A DNA stretch of 64,000 nt from Natronorubrum halalkaliphilum. GTDB taxonomy: Archaea; Halobacteriota; Halobacteria; Halobacteriales; Natrialbaceae. The position numbers were made by a program, and so were the translations under genes. Below the pieces are notes generated by a model. It searched no databases. It saw only the letters and a list, made by a program, of their open reading frames with translations, and was not told the DNA's origin. Positions 9,616 through 19,484 of the stretch are shown one piece after another (position 1 is the first letter of the stretch; each line of letters opens with the position of its first letter). Location of the stretch: the NCBI RefSeq assembly GCF_009834785.1, contig NZ_WUYX01000003.1:1-64000 (forward strand), in the 5' to 3' direction.

Positions 9616-9845
9616 ACTATACTCATTATCAGCACGATTCATAAATCAATCGTCTCTCAACAGCGTCCCGTTCATACTGTGTTGATGAAAAGAGGCACAA
9701 GTTGACGGTCTGTATTTCCCCTATCCATTACTTTGGCGGAATTTTAACGTTTGCTGGGCAGAGGAAAGTGCTATTTTGCGGAGAACTATCGTTTCCACTG
9801 AGCTAATTCGGGAGCTTTCGGGACGACTACAGCTGAAGCGCAAAA

Positions 9846-9853
9846 CATATTAC
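9846..9853 (+). promoter_or_regulatory. TATA-like box ahead of the CoA-transferase start at 9881
   Basis: CATATTAC lies about 30 bp upstream of the ATG at 9881. This matches leaderless haloarchaeal promoter spacing and is one reason to prefer 9881 over the earlier in-frame start at 9776. Confidence 0.4.
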
Positions 9854-9880
9854 TTCTTGGCCTGCGTACCGGCACTCGTG

Positions 9881-11116
9881 ATGACTCCCCTCGAGACAGC
9901 CTTGGATACCGTATCGCCAAATCCCGTTTTCGTTTTCGGTAACCACCACACGGAACAGGGTGTACAGTCGCTCGTAGACTCCTCGATCGAAGAGGGGACA
10001 GCCGTGTTCTATCCGATCGGATCGGTCCAAGATCACGGCGAAGCGATCGTTGACCTCGGAACTGAGCCGGGCTGGCGTGTGCTGACGACGTTCGTCACAC
10101 CTCCGCTCGTGGACGCAGTCGCCGAGGGAGCCGTCGAATACGTCCCGGTTCGCGCGAGCGATCACACCGCATTTGTCCGTCAACGATTTGCGGACCGTCA
10201 CGTCGTTCTCGTGTGTCACGTCCCGTCTACAACCGTAGACGGTGCGCACACGTTCGGTCTCGCTTGTCCCCACGCACCGGAACTGTTCGACTGGGCGGAT
10301 ACGACCGTCGCGGTAAGGAACGACGCAATACCCGTTGTTTCTGGGCCTACACGTCCGGTTGACTCATGGGACATCCGCGTCTCGACGACCGAACCGTTGC
10401 CGTCGTTTCGGACCAACCGGTCGCCGATAGCCGACGAGATCGGTGAAAACGTCGCGTCGTTGGTACCCAATGGAGCAACGATTCAGCTTGGTATCGGATC
10501 GATTCCAAATGCGGTTTCGAGATCGCTCTCGGGTAAGTCAACACTTTCAGTCCACTCAGGCGTCATTTCCGACGGATTACTCGCTCTCATCGAATCAGGA
10601 GTTGTCTCCGCAAGTCCCGACAGGCCTGCGATCACCTCACAGGTGATCGGCGAAACGGAAACATTCTACGAGCGCCTCGAAAATCAGGATGCATTCGAAC
10701 TCAAATCCTCTGCTACCGTTCATGACCCCTGCACTATGGCCGCCCACGAGCGGTTCGTTACGATCAACGGTGCGATCGAAGTCGACCTTTCTGGGCAGGT
10801 GAACGCGTCTCACATTGGAACAACTCAGTACGCGGCACCAGGTGGATTACCGGATTTTGTAGAGGGTACGAGACGATCGCCGAACGGGAGTAGCATCGTT
10901 GCTATGCAATCTCGAGCGAACGAGGAAACACCGAAAATTGTCCCCAATATCGGGGCTGGTGCTCGAGTCGATGTTTCGCGAACGAATGTCGATTATGTCG
11001 TAACGGAGAACGGTATCGCGGACCTTCGCAACAACACTCGAAGCGAACGTGCTGAGGCCCTCATCGAGATTGCGCATCCGGACGATCGGCCGCAGCTTCG
11101 AGCTACAATATCGTAA
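9881..11116 (+). CDS. Acetyl-CoA hydrolase/CoA-transferase family protein
   Basis: A 411-residue member of the class I CoA-transferase family (4-hydroxybutyrate/acetate CoA-transferase type). Visible motifs are VPNGATIQLGIGSIPNAV, LSVHSGVISDG, the conserved INGAIEVDLSGQVNASHIG block and the late VVTENGIADLR motif. The enzyme would move CoA between carboxylates through a glutamyl-CoA thioester. The open frame extends back to 9776, but those 35 residues do not read like the family and a TATA-like box sits 30 bp before 9881. Activation of the acid end-product of the neighbouring catabolic enzymes is a plausible role. It stands apart from both neighbours, with a long gap downstream. Confidence 0.8.
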   Translation: MTPLETALDTVSPNPVFVFGNHHTEQGVQSLVDSSIEEGTAVFYPIGSVQDHGEAIVDLGTEPGWRVLTTFVTPPLVDAVAEGAVEYVPVRASDHTAFVRQRFADRHVVLVCHVPSTTVDGAHTFGLACPHAPELFDWADTTVAVRNDAIPVVSGPTRPVDSWDIRVSTTEPLPSFRTNRSPIADEIGENVASLVPNGATIQLGIGSIPNAVSRSLSGKSTLSVHSGVISDGLLALIESGVVSASPDRPAITSQVIGETETFYERLENQDAFELKSSATVHDPCTMAAHERFVTINGAIEVDLSGQVNASHIGTTQYAAPGGLPDFVEGTRRSPNGSSIVAMQSRANEETPKIVPNIGAGARVDVSRTNVDYVVTENGIADLRNNTRSERAEALIEIAHPDDRPQLRATIS

Positions 11117-12192
11117 CTAGCCCAGAAGAAAAACCGACAGCGACCCCGGAACCGATTAGAATTAATCACTCACTATTACACGCAAATTGGTCGAGAAGTA
11201 ATCGCCCGTCGTTAGTAGTTCGAAACTGAATAAGTGTTCGAAGACAAACAAATTAATAACTTCTGCTAAGCCTCTTCGAGAGGGGTCTATTTCGACGAAT
11301 CGTTATTCACATGACGGACGCGAAGTCGGTTTGAGTCGCCAGTTGCTGGTGTCGCTGCTCGTTGCGCGATGGTCACGTCCTCGTCGAATTGGTGGCAAGA
11401 GCGATCACTGTTCTCGCCGATCATCCTTATAGTAGCCACTGAACCGATTCGTACAGTGATCACAACGTACTCGCCCGATCAGGTATGCATTGGCGTTCAG
11501 CAAATAGAAACACGCGCGGTCGCGTTGTCCGGGTGATCTGACAGCTGGTCGCGTACCAGACGGGAATCATGCGATACCCGCTCAACGTTTTTTGGTCCGA
11601 TATGATCCGTTTCTTGTACCTCACCACGTGCTGTCTCTGTCGTATTGTTTACGCGTTGTTGCCGCTAAGAGCTGTTGTGGGCTTCTTTCCGTTTACGTTG
11701 CCGAGAGCATCTTGTAATTCTCCGATAGCGATTTCGTCGAGAAGCCACTACGCCACCAATTTACTGTGTAGAAACTTCTAACGGATTCCATAATACCGAT
11801 CGAAGTGAGGTTGTCCGAGAGTTAGAATTGGAAATAGCCAGGTCGTGACAAATTACAGGGGTACGTCTGTAATCTTCTACCAATTGTGAAGTTCGATGCA
11901 TCGACATGAGACGATTGCTGGTAACACACTTCGAGGTGTGTCGCTCGAGTGCGTCCCATCGTATCATAACTCCTGTGAGGATAGTCACCGAGGAACAGTA
12001 GACATTCCGCAGAGAGGAACCCGTGGGCGAGACGTCCATCTTCGATTCAGACGGTCTGCTGTACCGATATACCGGTATATCCACAGACAAGTGCGATTGT
12101 GCCGGTAATGGTTTCCATCCCGATTCCGGTTGAATTGCACGCCTCTGCGTAGGAATAACAACTATTTTATCGGCACTGTCCGAACTGTTTCC
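11117..12192. other. Gene-free stretch of about 1.1 kb
   Basis: No recognisable gene on either strand. A long antisense frame over 11761-13383 is a shadow of the M20 gene. The stretch holds a head-to-head pair of the dispersed ~40-bp repeat (11429-11500) and a short CCTCTTCGAGAGG hairpin at 11271-11283. The rest shows no codon structure and is moderately AT-rich, consistent with relic DNA. Confidence 0.55.
11429..11500. repeat. Dispersed ~40-bp repeat, inverted head-to-head pair (copies B' and B)
   Basis: Copy B' occupies 11429-11467 on the minus strand: ATAGTAGCCACTGAA at its left edge and the complement of CGTTGTGATCAC at its inner edge. Copy B occupies 11472-11500 on the plus strand: CGCCCGATCAGG at its inner edge, then GGTATGCA, then TTCAG 24 bp from the block start. 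The inner edges are only 4 bp apart, so the two copies form one large imperfect inverted repeat. Confidence 0.5.
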
Positions 12193-13476
12193 ATGGACAA
12201 CTTCGTTGACCCGGAGAGGCTTGCCGATCTCCGCCGGGACTTCCACCGGCGACCCGAACCAGCGTGGCGAGAATTCTGGACGACCTGTCGAATCGTGGAC
12301 GAACTCGAGCGTCTCGGCGTCACTGAGATCCACGTCGGACCGGATGCGCTGGCGACGGAGCGACGGGTGGCCGTTCCCGACGAGGAGGAACTCGAATTCT
12401 GGTTCGAACAAGCGCGATCGGCCGGCGCTCGCGAATCGACGCTCGAACGCCTCGAAGGCGGCAACACGGGTGCGGTTGCAGTACTCGAACGAGGGGATGG
12501 ACCCACCGTTGCGCTGCGCGTCGATATCGACGGACTGCCGATCGAGGAGGCGACAGATAGCGATCACACACCCGCCGCGGAGGGGTTCCGTTCGCGCCAT
12601 GCGGGGACGATGCACGCGTGCGGACACGATGCCCACGCGACTATTGGTCTCGGCGTGCTCGAGGCAGTTGCGGAGAGCGATTTCAACGGAACTCTCAAGG
12701 TGGTCTTTCAGCCGTCCGAAGAGCGAATCGCCGGTGGCGAACCCGCTGCAAAGAGCGGCCATCTCGACGATGTCGACGCATTGATAGCGGTTCACGTGGG
12801 GTTGAACCATCCAACCGGGACCGTGGTTCCGGGCATCGAGGGATCGTTGGCGGTCCGTCAGATGGCGGTCACTTTTACCGGGTCTCCCTCTCACGCTGGC
12901 GCTCAACCGAACGAAGGAAACAACGCGAATCAAGCGCTCGCGACGGCGGTGACGAATCTCCAGGGGATCGCTCGGCACTCGGATGGCATCACCCGGGTCA
13001 ACGTCGGCGTGATCGAAGGCGGGACAGCCGTCAATGTCGTTTCGGAACGAGCGTACATGGAGGTAGAGGTACGCGGTGGGACGACTGATCTCATGGAGTA
13101 CATGGCTTCGGACGCCGAACGCGTGATCCGATCGGCAGCCGAAATGCACAATTGTGAGTTCGAGATCGAACCGCAGGGAGGTGCCCCGAGCATCGAGAGC
13201 GACGACCGGCTCTGTAACCTCATCGCGACGGTTGCAGACGATCATCCATCCGTCGATCGCCTCGTCGAGACGGATCGCCTCTCCGGGAGCGAAGACGCTG
13301 CGCACCTGATGGCGGAAGTTCAGAATCGAGGCGGGATCGCAGCGTACGTCGGCGTGGGGACGGACCACCCGACGGGACATCATACATCGACGTTCGATGT
13401 CGACGAGACGAGCCTCGGAATCGGTGTCGACGTCCTAACCGAAGCCGTACTCGCACTAAACGAGTCCGATAATTAA
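12193..13476 (+). CDS. M20-family amidohydrolase (aminoacylase/aminobenzoyl-glutamate hydrolase type)
   Basis: A 427-residue zinc amidohydrolase. Catalytic and metal positions are clear: VALRVDIDGLP (Asp), MHACGHDAHATIG, QPSEERIAGG (Glu), VHVGLNHPTG and the late GVGTDHPTGHHTSTFD. The central dimerisation domain shows SPSHAGAQPNEGNNANQAL. Between the N-terminus and the first Asp is an insertion of about 50 charged residues, also seen in aminobenzoyl-glutamate utilisation AbgA-like proteins. It would hydrolyse an N-acyl or amide bond of an amino-acid conjugate in the cytosol. The start at 12193 (MDNFVDPERL) is preferred over 12130. It is convergent with the downstream IclR regulator gene. Confidence 0.85.
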   Translation: MDNFVDPERLADLRRDFHRRPEPAWREFWTTCRIVDELERLGVTEIHVGPDALATERRVAVPDEEELEFWFEQARSAGARESTLERLEGGNTGAVAVLERGDGPTVALRVDIDGLPIEEATDSDHTPAAEGFRSRHAGTMHACGHDAHATIGLGVLEAVAESDFNGTLKVVFQPSEERIAGGEPAAKSGHLDDVDALIAVHVGLNHPTGTVVPGIEGSLAVRQMAVTFTGSPSHAGAQPNEGNNANQALATAVTNLQGIARHSDGITRVNVGVIEGGTAVNVVSERAYMEVEVRGGTTDLMEYMASDAERVIRSAAEMHNCEFEIEPQGGAPSIESDDRLCNLIATVADDHPSVDRLVETDRLSGSEDAAHLMAEVQNRGGIAAYVGVGTDHPTGHHTSTFDVDETSLGIGVDVLTEAVLALNESDN

Positions 13477-13661
13477 CGCCGTTCGATCTTTCGTGCGGGT
13501 CCGTTGTCACCTCGCTGGGTGCGACCATCGTTTCTCCGCTGGAGCGGCCGCAGGACGGCTCGGGGTCGCTCCGATATATCGGGATAGCGAACTGCGCCGA
13601 TACGTTGTAGTAGGTCGATTTTGGAGTGTGGTTCATCGTTTTCTGAAGCCGGAACCGACCG

Positions 13662-14414
13662 CTACGAGAGTTTCATCTGTAGTTCGAATTCGTTTGCGAT
13701 CCCCAGTATCGTCTGTGGCAGCGAACCGTCGAGCCACTCTTCTTGCATCTGATTTACCGGTCCCGAGACGCTGAAGGCACCGACGACCGTTTCGTCTGCA
13801 TCGAAGACGGGAGCACCCACAGCTCTGACCCCGGAGATTTGTTCTTCCATATTGAGGGCGTAGTTGCGGTCTCGGATGGTTTGTAGTTCCGCTTGTAGCT
13901 CCTCGGCGCTCGTTATCGTCTGCGGCGTAAACTCCTCGAGTTCGAGCTCTGCAACGTTCAACGTGTCGTCGAACGCCAGGACGACTTTGCCGGCGGCGGT
14001 CGCGTGAAGCGGGACCCGTTTTCCGATCGTCGATTTCGTCCAGAGTCCGTGCTTTCCGGCGGCGGTATGGATATAGACCCCGACATCGTGTTCGGCCACA
14101 AGGAACACTGATCGGCAGTTGGTCTCTTCGGCCAACATTTCGGTGTATTTTTTTGCGCTGTCGTACAGCGTTTTTCTCGTGTGGACGTACTCACCTAACT
14201 GGAGAAATCGCAGTCCGAGATAGTAGCGTTCCTGCTCTCGGTCGACGTACCCCATCTCGGAAAGCGTCGAGAGGTGTCGATGTACCGTACTCGGTGCGAC
14301 GTCGAGATGTGATGCCAGCTCCGAGACCCCCGCGCCATCGAGTTCGTACAACGCCTCGATTACGCTGAGCGTGATCTCCGAGGTTTGTAGCCGATCAATG
14401 CGTTGGTTACTCAT
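13662..14414 (-). CDS. IclR-family transcriptional regulator
   Basis: A 250-residue protein with an N-terminal winged helix-turn-helix (about residues 15-70; GVSELASHLDVAPSTVHRHL is the recognition region) and a C-terminal effector-binding GAF-like domain (about 80-245). IclR proteins act as dimers or tetramers and usually respond to a small carboxylate. The nearest candidate targets are the M20 hydrolase, the creatininase-family gene and the ABC importer that starts at 15899. A perfect 10-bp palindrome upstream of its own TATA-like element (14451-14460) may be its autoregulatory site. Confidence 0.9.
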   Translation of the reverse strand: MSNQRIDRLQTSEITLSVIEALYELDGAGVSELASHLDVAPSTVHRHLSTLSEMGYVDREQERYYLGLRFLQLGEYVHTRKTLYDSAKKYTEMLAEETNCRSVFLVAEHDVGVYIHTAAGKHGLWTKSTIGKRVPLHATAAGKVVLAFDDTLNVAELELEEFTPQTITSAEELQAELQTIRDRNYALNMEEQISGVRAVGAPVFDADETVVGAFSVSGPVNQMQEEWLDGSLPQTILGIANEFELQMKLS

Positions 14415-14873
14415 ACCACTGCATTCTTTCCCAAGTAATTAGTGTTCTCCTTTCCGGAAAACTCTGCGATAGTTTCGAGGGGCTGATTATGGGCAAATCT
14501 GCGGTCATTGGGTCGTTGGTGTCTATCTTGGCCTTTTCTTCTCTCAGGAATAGTACTGCAGTCAAGGTTCGGTACGCTAGTCTGTGGAAAACATGACAAA
14601 AATGCTCTCTACTGTCCATAACCGATTGAAAAGCTCCGCCGAACATTCGGTGCGCGGAAAACGACATAGCATCGCACGCTGCGGGAGAACCCGTCTTCGA
14701 ACGGTATTCACCCGTAGAGATTCCACACAAATGATTTTCCGCACGGCGGTTTCAACGTCGTTCAGAGCCGATCACCGCAAGAAGCTCGTCTCGCCGTGTG
14801 TTCCGGCTGCGTTGGCGAGGGCGAGCTGCGATGTCTGAGTCACGTCACGAAACGACGTGGGTCGAGTCCCCCA
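14415..14873. other. Gene-free interval between the IclR and creatininase-family genes
   Basis: The interval holds the IclR promoter (TATA-like CTAATTAC on the minus strand near 14434-14441) and the palindrome TTTCCGGAAA. No plausible coding sequence is seen in the rest. Confidence 0.5.
14451..14460. promoter_or_regulatory. Palindrome TTTCCGGAAA upstream of the IclR gene
   Basis: A perfect 10-bp palindrome about 40 bp upstream of the IclR start codon, just ahead of the TATA-like element. The position suits an activator or autoregulatory site. No second copy was found near the creatininase or ABC promoters, so this is a weak call. Confidence 0.3.
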
Positions 14874-15647
14874 TTACTGGTTGCCAGGGGCCGGGTTTAC
14901 CGTCAGGCTGGGAAGATCCGCGCTGATCGCCTCCAGAATTGCATCGGTCGTTTCGTCGATGAGTTGTTCCATGAATTCCGGATCGGATTCGGTTGGATCG
15001 CCCAGTCCGCCTTCTTTCGTAATCTCGTGAAAGTAACTGAACGGATGTGCTTCGAACTCTTCACGCCTTGTCTGCGGTGTTTTCTTCCCGTCTCGGACCT
15101 GTTCCGGGCAATAGTGCTCTATCTGACTCGTTTCGTATTCGCCGGCGTGGCCCCACTCCGTTCCGAACCGCTCCTCGAGTTGTTCCCTGGCGAAATCCGT
15201 CCAGTGGACGTAGAACACGTTGAGATCGTACTCTCGCTGTAGTCGGTCGATCGCCAGCTTGTGGGGTTCTTTGTTTCCTCCGTGACAGTTCACGATAAGA
15301 AGGTTCGACATCCCGTGATGAGCGACACAGCGTCCGAGTTCGACGATCATTTGGATGTACGTCTCATACGAGAACGTCAGCGTCCCGGGGAAGTCGATGT
15401 GGTGTTCGGAGTAGCCGTACGATAGCGTCGGTAGACCCAGTAACTCGAGATCGTACTCCGCCGCACGTTCGAGAATCTCGTTTGTGAGGTTCTCGGCGCG
15501 GATCGAATCGACCGAGAGCGGGAGGTGTGTTGAGTGTTGTTCGGTACTTCCACACGGAAGTACGGCCATGTCAGCTGTCTGCAATGCGTTCTCTGTTTCT
15601 TCCCACGTTAGATTCTCTAACCAGTAGGTATCGGCTGGATCGGCCAT
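14874..15647 (-). CDS. Creatininase-family amidohydrolase
   Basis: A 257-residue protein of the creatininase/FAPy-deformylase (ArfB) family. Metal-binding motifs are LPCGSTEQHSTHLPLSVDS (Glu, His and Asp ligands), IVNCHGGN and the HAGEYETS motif. Family members hydrolyse cyclic or formamido C-N bonds (creatinine to creatine, formamidopyrimidines, and mycofactocin MftE peptide cleavage). The substrate here is unknown. The gene faces away from the ABC importer that begins 250 bp away, and an FAD amine-oxidase-like protein lies beyond that operon. This loosely suggests catabolism of an amine or guanidino compound. Confidence 0.85.
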   Translation of the reverse strand: MADPADTYWLENLTWEETENALQTADMAVLPCGSTEQHSTHLPLSVDSIRAENLTNEILERAAEYDLELLGLPTLSYGYSEHHIDFPGTLTFSYETYIQMIVELGRCVAHHGMSNLLIVNCHGGNKEPHKLAIDRLQREYDLNVFYVHWTDFAREQLEERFGTEWGHAGEYETSQIEHYCPEQVRDGKKTPQTRREEFEAHPFSYFHEITKEGGLGDPTESDPEFMEQLIDETTDAILEAISADLPSLTVNPAPGNQ

Positions 15648-15865
15648 GAGAGGCCATATTGATGAACAGGTATTAAATGCTTGGGTCGGTGCTTGTACGT
15701 TCTTATAGTTGTACGCCCGTTAGACCCGTGATTCTGGGTCATATCTCGCAAATACCGGCCGGAGAATTTGAATAGTTTCGGACGACTCGGCTCGGTCTCC
15801 CTCTGATTCGATTCTCGACTGCCGTTCCTATTTATGAGATCCTATGATTCCCTCTGGCCAATAAC

Positions 15866-15872
15866 TATTTAT
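15866..15872 (+). promoter_or_regulatory. TATA box of the first ABC importer operon
   Basis: TATTTAT is centred 30 bp before the ATG at 15899, with no obvious Shine-Dalgarno sequence. This is the typical leaderless haloarchaeal arrangement, and it probably drives the five-gene operon 15899-21952. Confidence 0.5.
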
Positions 15873-15898
15873 GGATGTAACTCACAACTGTAACCCGT

Positions 15899-17470
15899 AT
15901 GGGAAACATTGACAGGAGGGCATTCCTGGCGACAGCAGGTGCTTCGGTCTCACTTACAGTCGCTGGATGCACAGGGACGGATGACGGTGCAGGAGAGCGG
16001 ACCACACTGAACGTCGGTCAAGCGTTGAGTCCCGTTCACTTCGATCCTATCGAACAGTTCTCGAACCCCGACGCGATCGTCGGAAACCGGATCTACAGTT
16101 CAGTTTACACGTACACTGAAGGATACGATGTCGAACCGGAACTGGCGACTGCCGCTCCCGAGATCGAACGGGACAATACAAGATACACGATCGAATTGCG
16201 AGACGACGCTCAGTTCCACAACGGCGATCCGGTAACCGCCGAGGACGTCGAATACTCGATTACGGCTCCGGTTGAGGAAGGGACGCCCCTCGCATCGCTC
16301 TTCTCGCCGATCGAAACGACGGAACTCATCGACGAAAACACGATCCAGGTCGATCTCGAGAATCCGTTCGCGATGTTCGAGGAGGTTCTGACTCACCACG
16401 TCGTCCCCAAAGACGTCCGCGAGGCGGATCCTGAGGCGTTCGGGACCAGCGATCCCATCGGCTCCGGTCCGTTCCAGTTCGTCGATTGGGAGGAGGGGAA
16501 CTTCGTCGAACTCGAGCGGTGGGACGATTACTGGGGCGACGAACTGCCGGCGTTAGAACGCGTTCGATTCGAGCCGATCGACGAGTCGACGACCCGGATC
16601 ACGGAGATCGAAACCGGAGCGAAAGACGTCATCGAAACAGTTCCGCCACAGCTCTGGTCGACAGTCGACGAGATGGATGATACGACCATCTACGACTCAC
16701 CCAGCGTCGGGTACTTCTACGTCGCGTTCAACTGTAACGAGGGACCGACGGCCGACGCTCGCGTCCGCGAAGCCATCGATTATACGTTTTCGATGGATCA
16801 GGCCGTCGAACGGTACATCGAACCGGCCGGAGAGCGCCAGCACAGTCCGATACCAACCGACTTGGCCGAAGAGTGGGATATGCCGGTCGACGAGTGGGCG
16901 GAGATCCCACACGAACCAGATCTAGACCGGGCTCAGGAACTGTTCGACGAAGCCGACGTTCCCGACGATTGGACCGCGACGATTCTCGTTCCGCCGGACG
17001 ACAACCGCGAAGAGATCGGCCTGACGATTGCCAACGGCCTTCAGGAAGCGGGATACGATGCGAACGTCGAACGGCTCGAGTGGGGGTCGTTACTTGATCG
17101 CGCCTACACCGGAAACGCGGACGATTACAACATCTACGTCCTCGGCTGGATCCGCTACGCCGACCCCGACGACTTCATGTACAACCTGTTCCACGAGGAA
17201 GCAGAGGAGGTCAATCAGGGCGTCTACTATCGCGATCCCGACGTGCAAGAACAGATCGCCCAGGCGAGAGAAACGGTCGACGTCGACCAACGTCGTGAAC
17301 TGTACATTGACGCGATTACGACGCTTCTCGAGGAGCGAGTCCACTTACCTTCGTACAACTACTACAACGTCTATGCGGCGAAGAACTACGTCCAGGAGTT
17401 CGAGACGCACCCGATCGGTCCCGTTAACCCGCGTCTGCTCACGTCGTACAATAATGTCACCCTCGACTAG
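15899..17470 (+). CDS. ABC transporter substrate-binding lipoprotein, dipeptide/oligopeptide (SBP_bac_5) family
   Basis: A 523-residue exported binding protein. Its N-terminus has a twin-arginine signal (DRRAFLATAGASVSL) followed by the lipobox VAGC, so it should be Tat-exported and lipid-anchored at Cys24 outside the cell. The mature part is a family 5 binding protein (ATAAPEIERDNTRYTIELRD, FHNGDPVTAEDVEYSI, DPIGSGPFQF). Such proteins bind peptides but also opines, nickel and other small solutes. It is the first gene of an operon with two permeases and two ATPases. The surrounding hydrolases suggest a nitrogenous small molecule or peptide. Confidence 0.9.
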   Translation: MGNIDRRAFLATAGASVSLTVAGCTGTDDGAGERTTLNVGQALSPVHFDPIEQFSNPDAIVGNRIYSSVYTYTEGYDVEPELATAAPEIERDNTRYTIELRDDAQFHNGDPVTAEDVEYSITAPVEEGTPLASLFSPIETTELIDENTIQVDLENPFAMFEEVLTHHVVPKDVREADPEAFGTSDPIGSGPFQFVDWEEGNFVELERWDDYWGDELPALERVRFEPIDESTTRITEIETGAKDVIETVPPQLWSTVDEMDDTTIYDSPSVGYFYVAFNCNEGPTADARVREAIDYTFSMDQAVERYIEPAGERQHSPIPTDLAEEWDMPVDEWAEIPHEPDLDRAQELFDEADVPDDWTATILVPPDDNREEIGLTIANGLQEAGYDANVERLEWGSLLDRAYTGNADDYNIYVLGWIRYADPDDFMYNLFHEEAEEVNQGVYYRDPDVQEQIAQARETVDVDQRRELYIDAITTLLEERVHLPSYNYYNVYAAKNYVQEFETHPIGPVNPRLLTSYNNVTLD

Positions 17471-17491
17471 CAAATATACTCTCCTCACACC

Positions 17492-18496
17492 ATGAGTCTC
17501 ATTGGATATACTGTTCGCCGACTATTTCAGTCGGTTTTCATGCTAATCGGAATCGCCACGATCACGTTTCTTCTCGTGAATGCGATGCCCGGTGATCCCG
17601 TCCGAATCATGCTTGGCCCCGGGACGGACCAGGCGACCATCGACGCCGTTCAGTCCAGGTACGGGCTGGATCAGCCGCTGTACGAACGGTATTTCAATTA
17701 CATGGCGGGCGTCGCACAAGGTGATCTCGGCAACAGTATCCACTACAACGGAGTTCCAGTGACGGAGAAAATTCTCGAACGACTTCCCGTCACCCTCCTC
17801 CTCGTCGCCTCGAGTTTCACGCTGGCGATCAGTATGGCCGTTCCGCTCGGAGCGATCGCCGCGAGACGACAGAACAAAGCGACCGATCACGTCTCTCGTA
17901 TTATCGCTCTGATCGGCGTCAGCACGCCTTCGTTCTGGATCGGCCTCATGCTCATCATCGTCTTCGCCTATCAGCTCAACGTATTCCCCTCTTCCGGGCT
18001 GATTATGCCGTGGGCGCATCCGAGCGACGTTCCACAGGCAGCAAACCGGATCGAAGTCCTCGGATCGTCGTTGTACCACCTCGTGTTACCCACGATCACG
18101 CTCGGAACACTCCAGACGGCTGCAATCATGCGTATCCAACGATCGTCAATGCTCGAAGTCCTCAATCGCGACTATATCACCCTCGCTCAGGCGTACGGCG
18201 TCTCGAGTCGGACCGTTCTGCGAAAACACGCGCTTCGAAACGCGCAGCTCCCGGTCGTCACGATCATCGGAATTCAGTTGACGACGGCACTCGGTGGCGC
18301 CGTGCTCACCGAGACCGTTTTCAGCATTAACGGGATGGGGACGTTGATAATCACGGCTGTCGAGAGTCAGGACTATCCGCTCATTATGGGGGTGACGCTG
18401 TTTTTCGGCGTCATCTTCGTCGTCGGCGTACTGATCACCGACTTGCTCTATGCCTATCTCGATCCCCGTATCACGTACGGTGGAGGTGATCACTGA
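17492..18496 (+). CDS. ABC transporter permease, DppB type
   Basis: A 334-residue inner-membrane permease with about six transmembrane helices. The N-terminal IGYTVRRLFQSVFMLIGI helix is typical of DppB/OppB proteins. The ATPase-coupling EAA-like loop is RDYITLAQAYGVSSRTVLRK. It forms the heterodimeric channel with the next gene, with which it overlaps by one base (TGATG). It lies 21 bp after the binding-protein gene. Confidence 0.92.
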   Translation: MSLIGYTVRRLFQSVFMLIGIATITFLLVNAMPGDPVRIMLGPGTDQATIDAVQSRYGLDQPLYERYFNYMAGVAQGDLGNSIHYNGVPVTEKILERLPVTLLLVASSFTLAISMAVPLGAIAARRQNKATDHVSRIIALIGVSTPSFWIGLMLIIVFAYQLNVFPSSGLIMPWAHPSDVPQAANRIEVLGSSLYHLVLPTITLGTLQTAAIMRIQRSSMLEVLNRDYITLAQAYGVSSRTVLRKHALRNAQLPVVTIIGIQLTTALGGAVLTETVFSINGMGTLIITAVESQDYPLIMGVTLFFGVIFVVGVLITDLLYAYLDPRITYGGGDH

Positions 18497-19482
18497 TGGC
18501 AACTCCCCCGGAAACCGCGGAAATGGGCGATCAGCCGGTCTCGTCATCCGCCGGTGAAGCGGACGAATCAATCCGAGATCTCACCGGGTGGCGATACACG
18601 CTGGCCCAGATCAAGCGAGACCGGACGGCACGCCTCGGTTGGTACATCATCAGCGTCGTCTCGGTCGTTGCTATCGTCACCTACGTCGATTCGCAGCTTT
18701 TGAACTACTACATCGCGGATACGTTCTGGTACCACCCCGAACGGGATGCCGAGGGGACCGCGTTGCTCCCGCCGGTTGGACTGGAAAACAGTTACGGTGC
18801 GGGGACGTGGTCGCACCCGCTCGGAACGGACCAGCGTGGCCGGGACCTCCTCGTCCGCATCGTTTACGGCACCCGGATCGCAATCCAGGTTGGCGTCGTA
18901 GCGACGGGACTCGGCGTGATCGTCGGAACGATCATCGGCGCGGTCTCCGGATACTACGGCGGCTGGATCGATGACATCCTCCAGCGAACCGTCGAAACGG
19001 TGTACGCGATTCCGTTTCTTATTCTCGTCATCGCGATCATGTCCGCGTTTGGACGTCATCTCTGGATCGCCATCGTCGGCGTTGGTATCGTGACGGTCCC
19101 GATTTTCGCACGCCTCATTCGGTCGGAGGTGCTGAAGGTACGGGAAGAGGAGTATATCGAAGCCGCAAAAGCCATCGGGGTCAAGGATCGCCATATCCTG
19201 GCCAGACACATCATCCCGAACAGCTTTGCCCCGGTACTGGTCCAGGGAACGCTCCAGATCGGCGTGAACATTCTCATCGTTGCGGGACTTTCGTTCCTCG
19301 GATTCGGCGTCCAACCGCCGACTCCGTCTTGGGGCCAGATCCTCGCGGATTCGCGGGGGTATATGCTCCCGAACCCCTGGTTTAGCATCTTCCCAGGAAT
19401 CGCGATTCTCGTAACCGTCATGGGATTCAATCTCCTCGGAGACGGACTCCGAGACGCACTCGACCCACGAAATAACGGATAA
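18496..19482 (+). CDS. ABC transporter permease, DppC type
   Basis: A 328-residue permease with a long N-terminal cytosolic tail (about 35 residues), a first helix near residues 50-70, then the periplasmic-side segment carrying HPLGTDQRGRD, the DppC signature. The coupling loop is EEYIEAAKAIGVKDRHILAR. It partners the preceding DppB protein. The ATPase gene follows after two bases. Confidence 0.92.
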   Translation: MATPPETAEMGDQPVSSSAGEADESIRDLTGWRYTLAQIKRDRTARLGWYIISVVSVVAIVTYVDSQLLNYYIADTFWYHPERDAEGTALLPPVGLENSYGAGTWSHPLGTDQRGRDLLVRIVYGTRIAIQVGVVATGLGVIVGTIIGAVSGYYGGWIDDILQRTVETVYAIPFLILVIAIMSAFGRHLWIAIVGVGIVTVPIFARLIRSEVLKVREEEYIEAAKAIGVKDRHILARHIIPNSFAPVLVQGTLQIGVNILIVAGLSFLGFGVQPPTPSWGQILADSRGYMLPNPWFSIFPGIAILVTVMGFNLLGDGLRDALDPRNNG

Positions 19483-19484
19483 CT

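Noticed and set aside
11761-13383. 540-codon minus-strand open frame over the M20 gene
   Set aside because: Arg/Ser-rich shadow frame with no recognisable motif, antisense to a gene with complete catalytic motifs.
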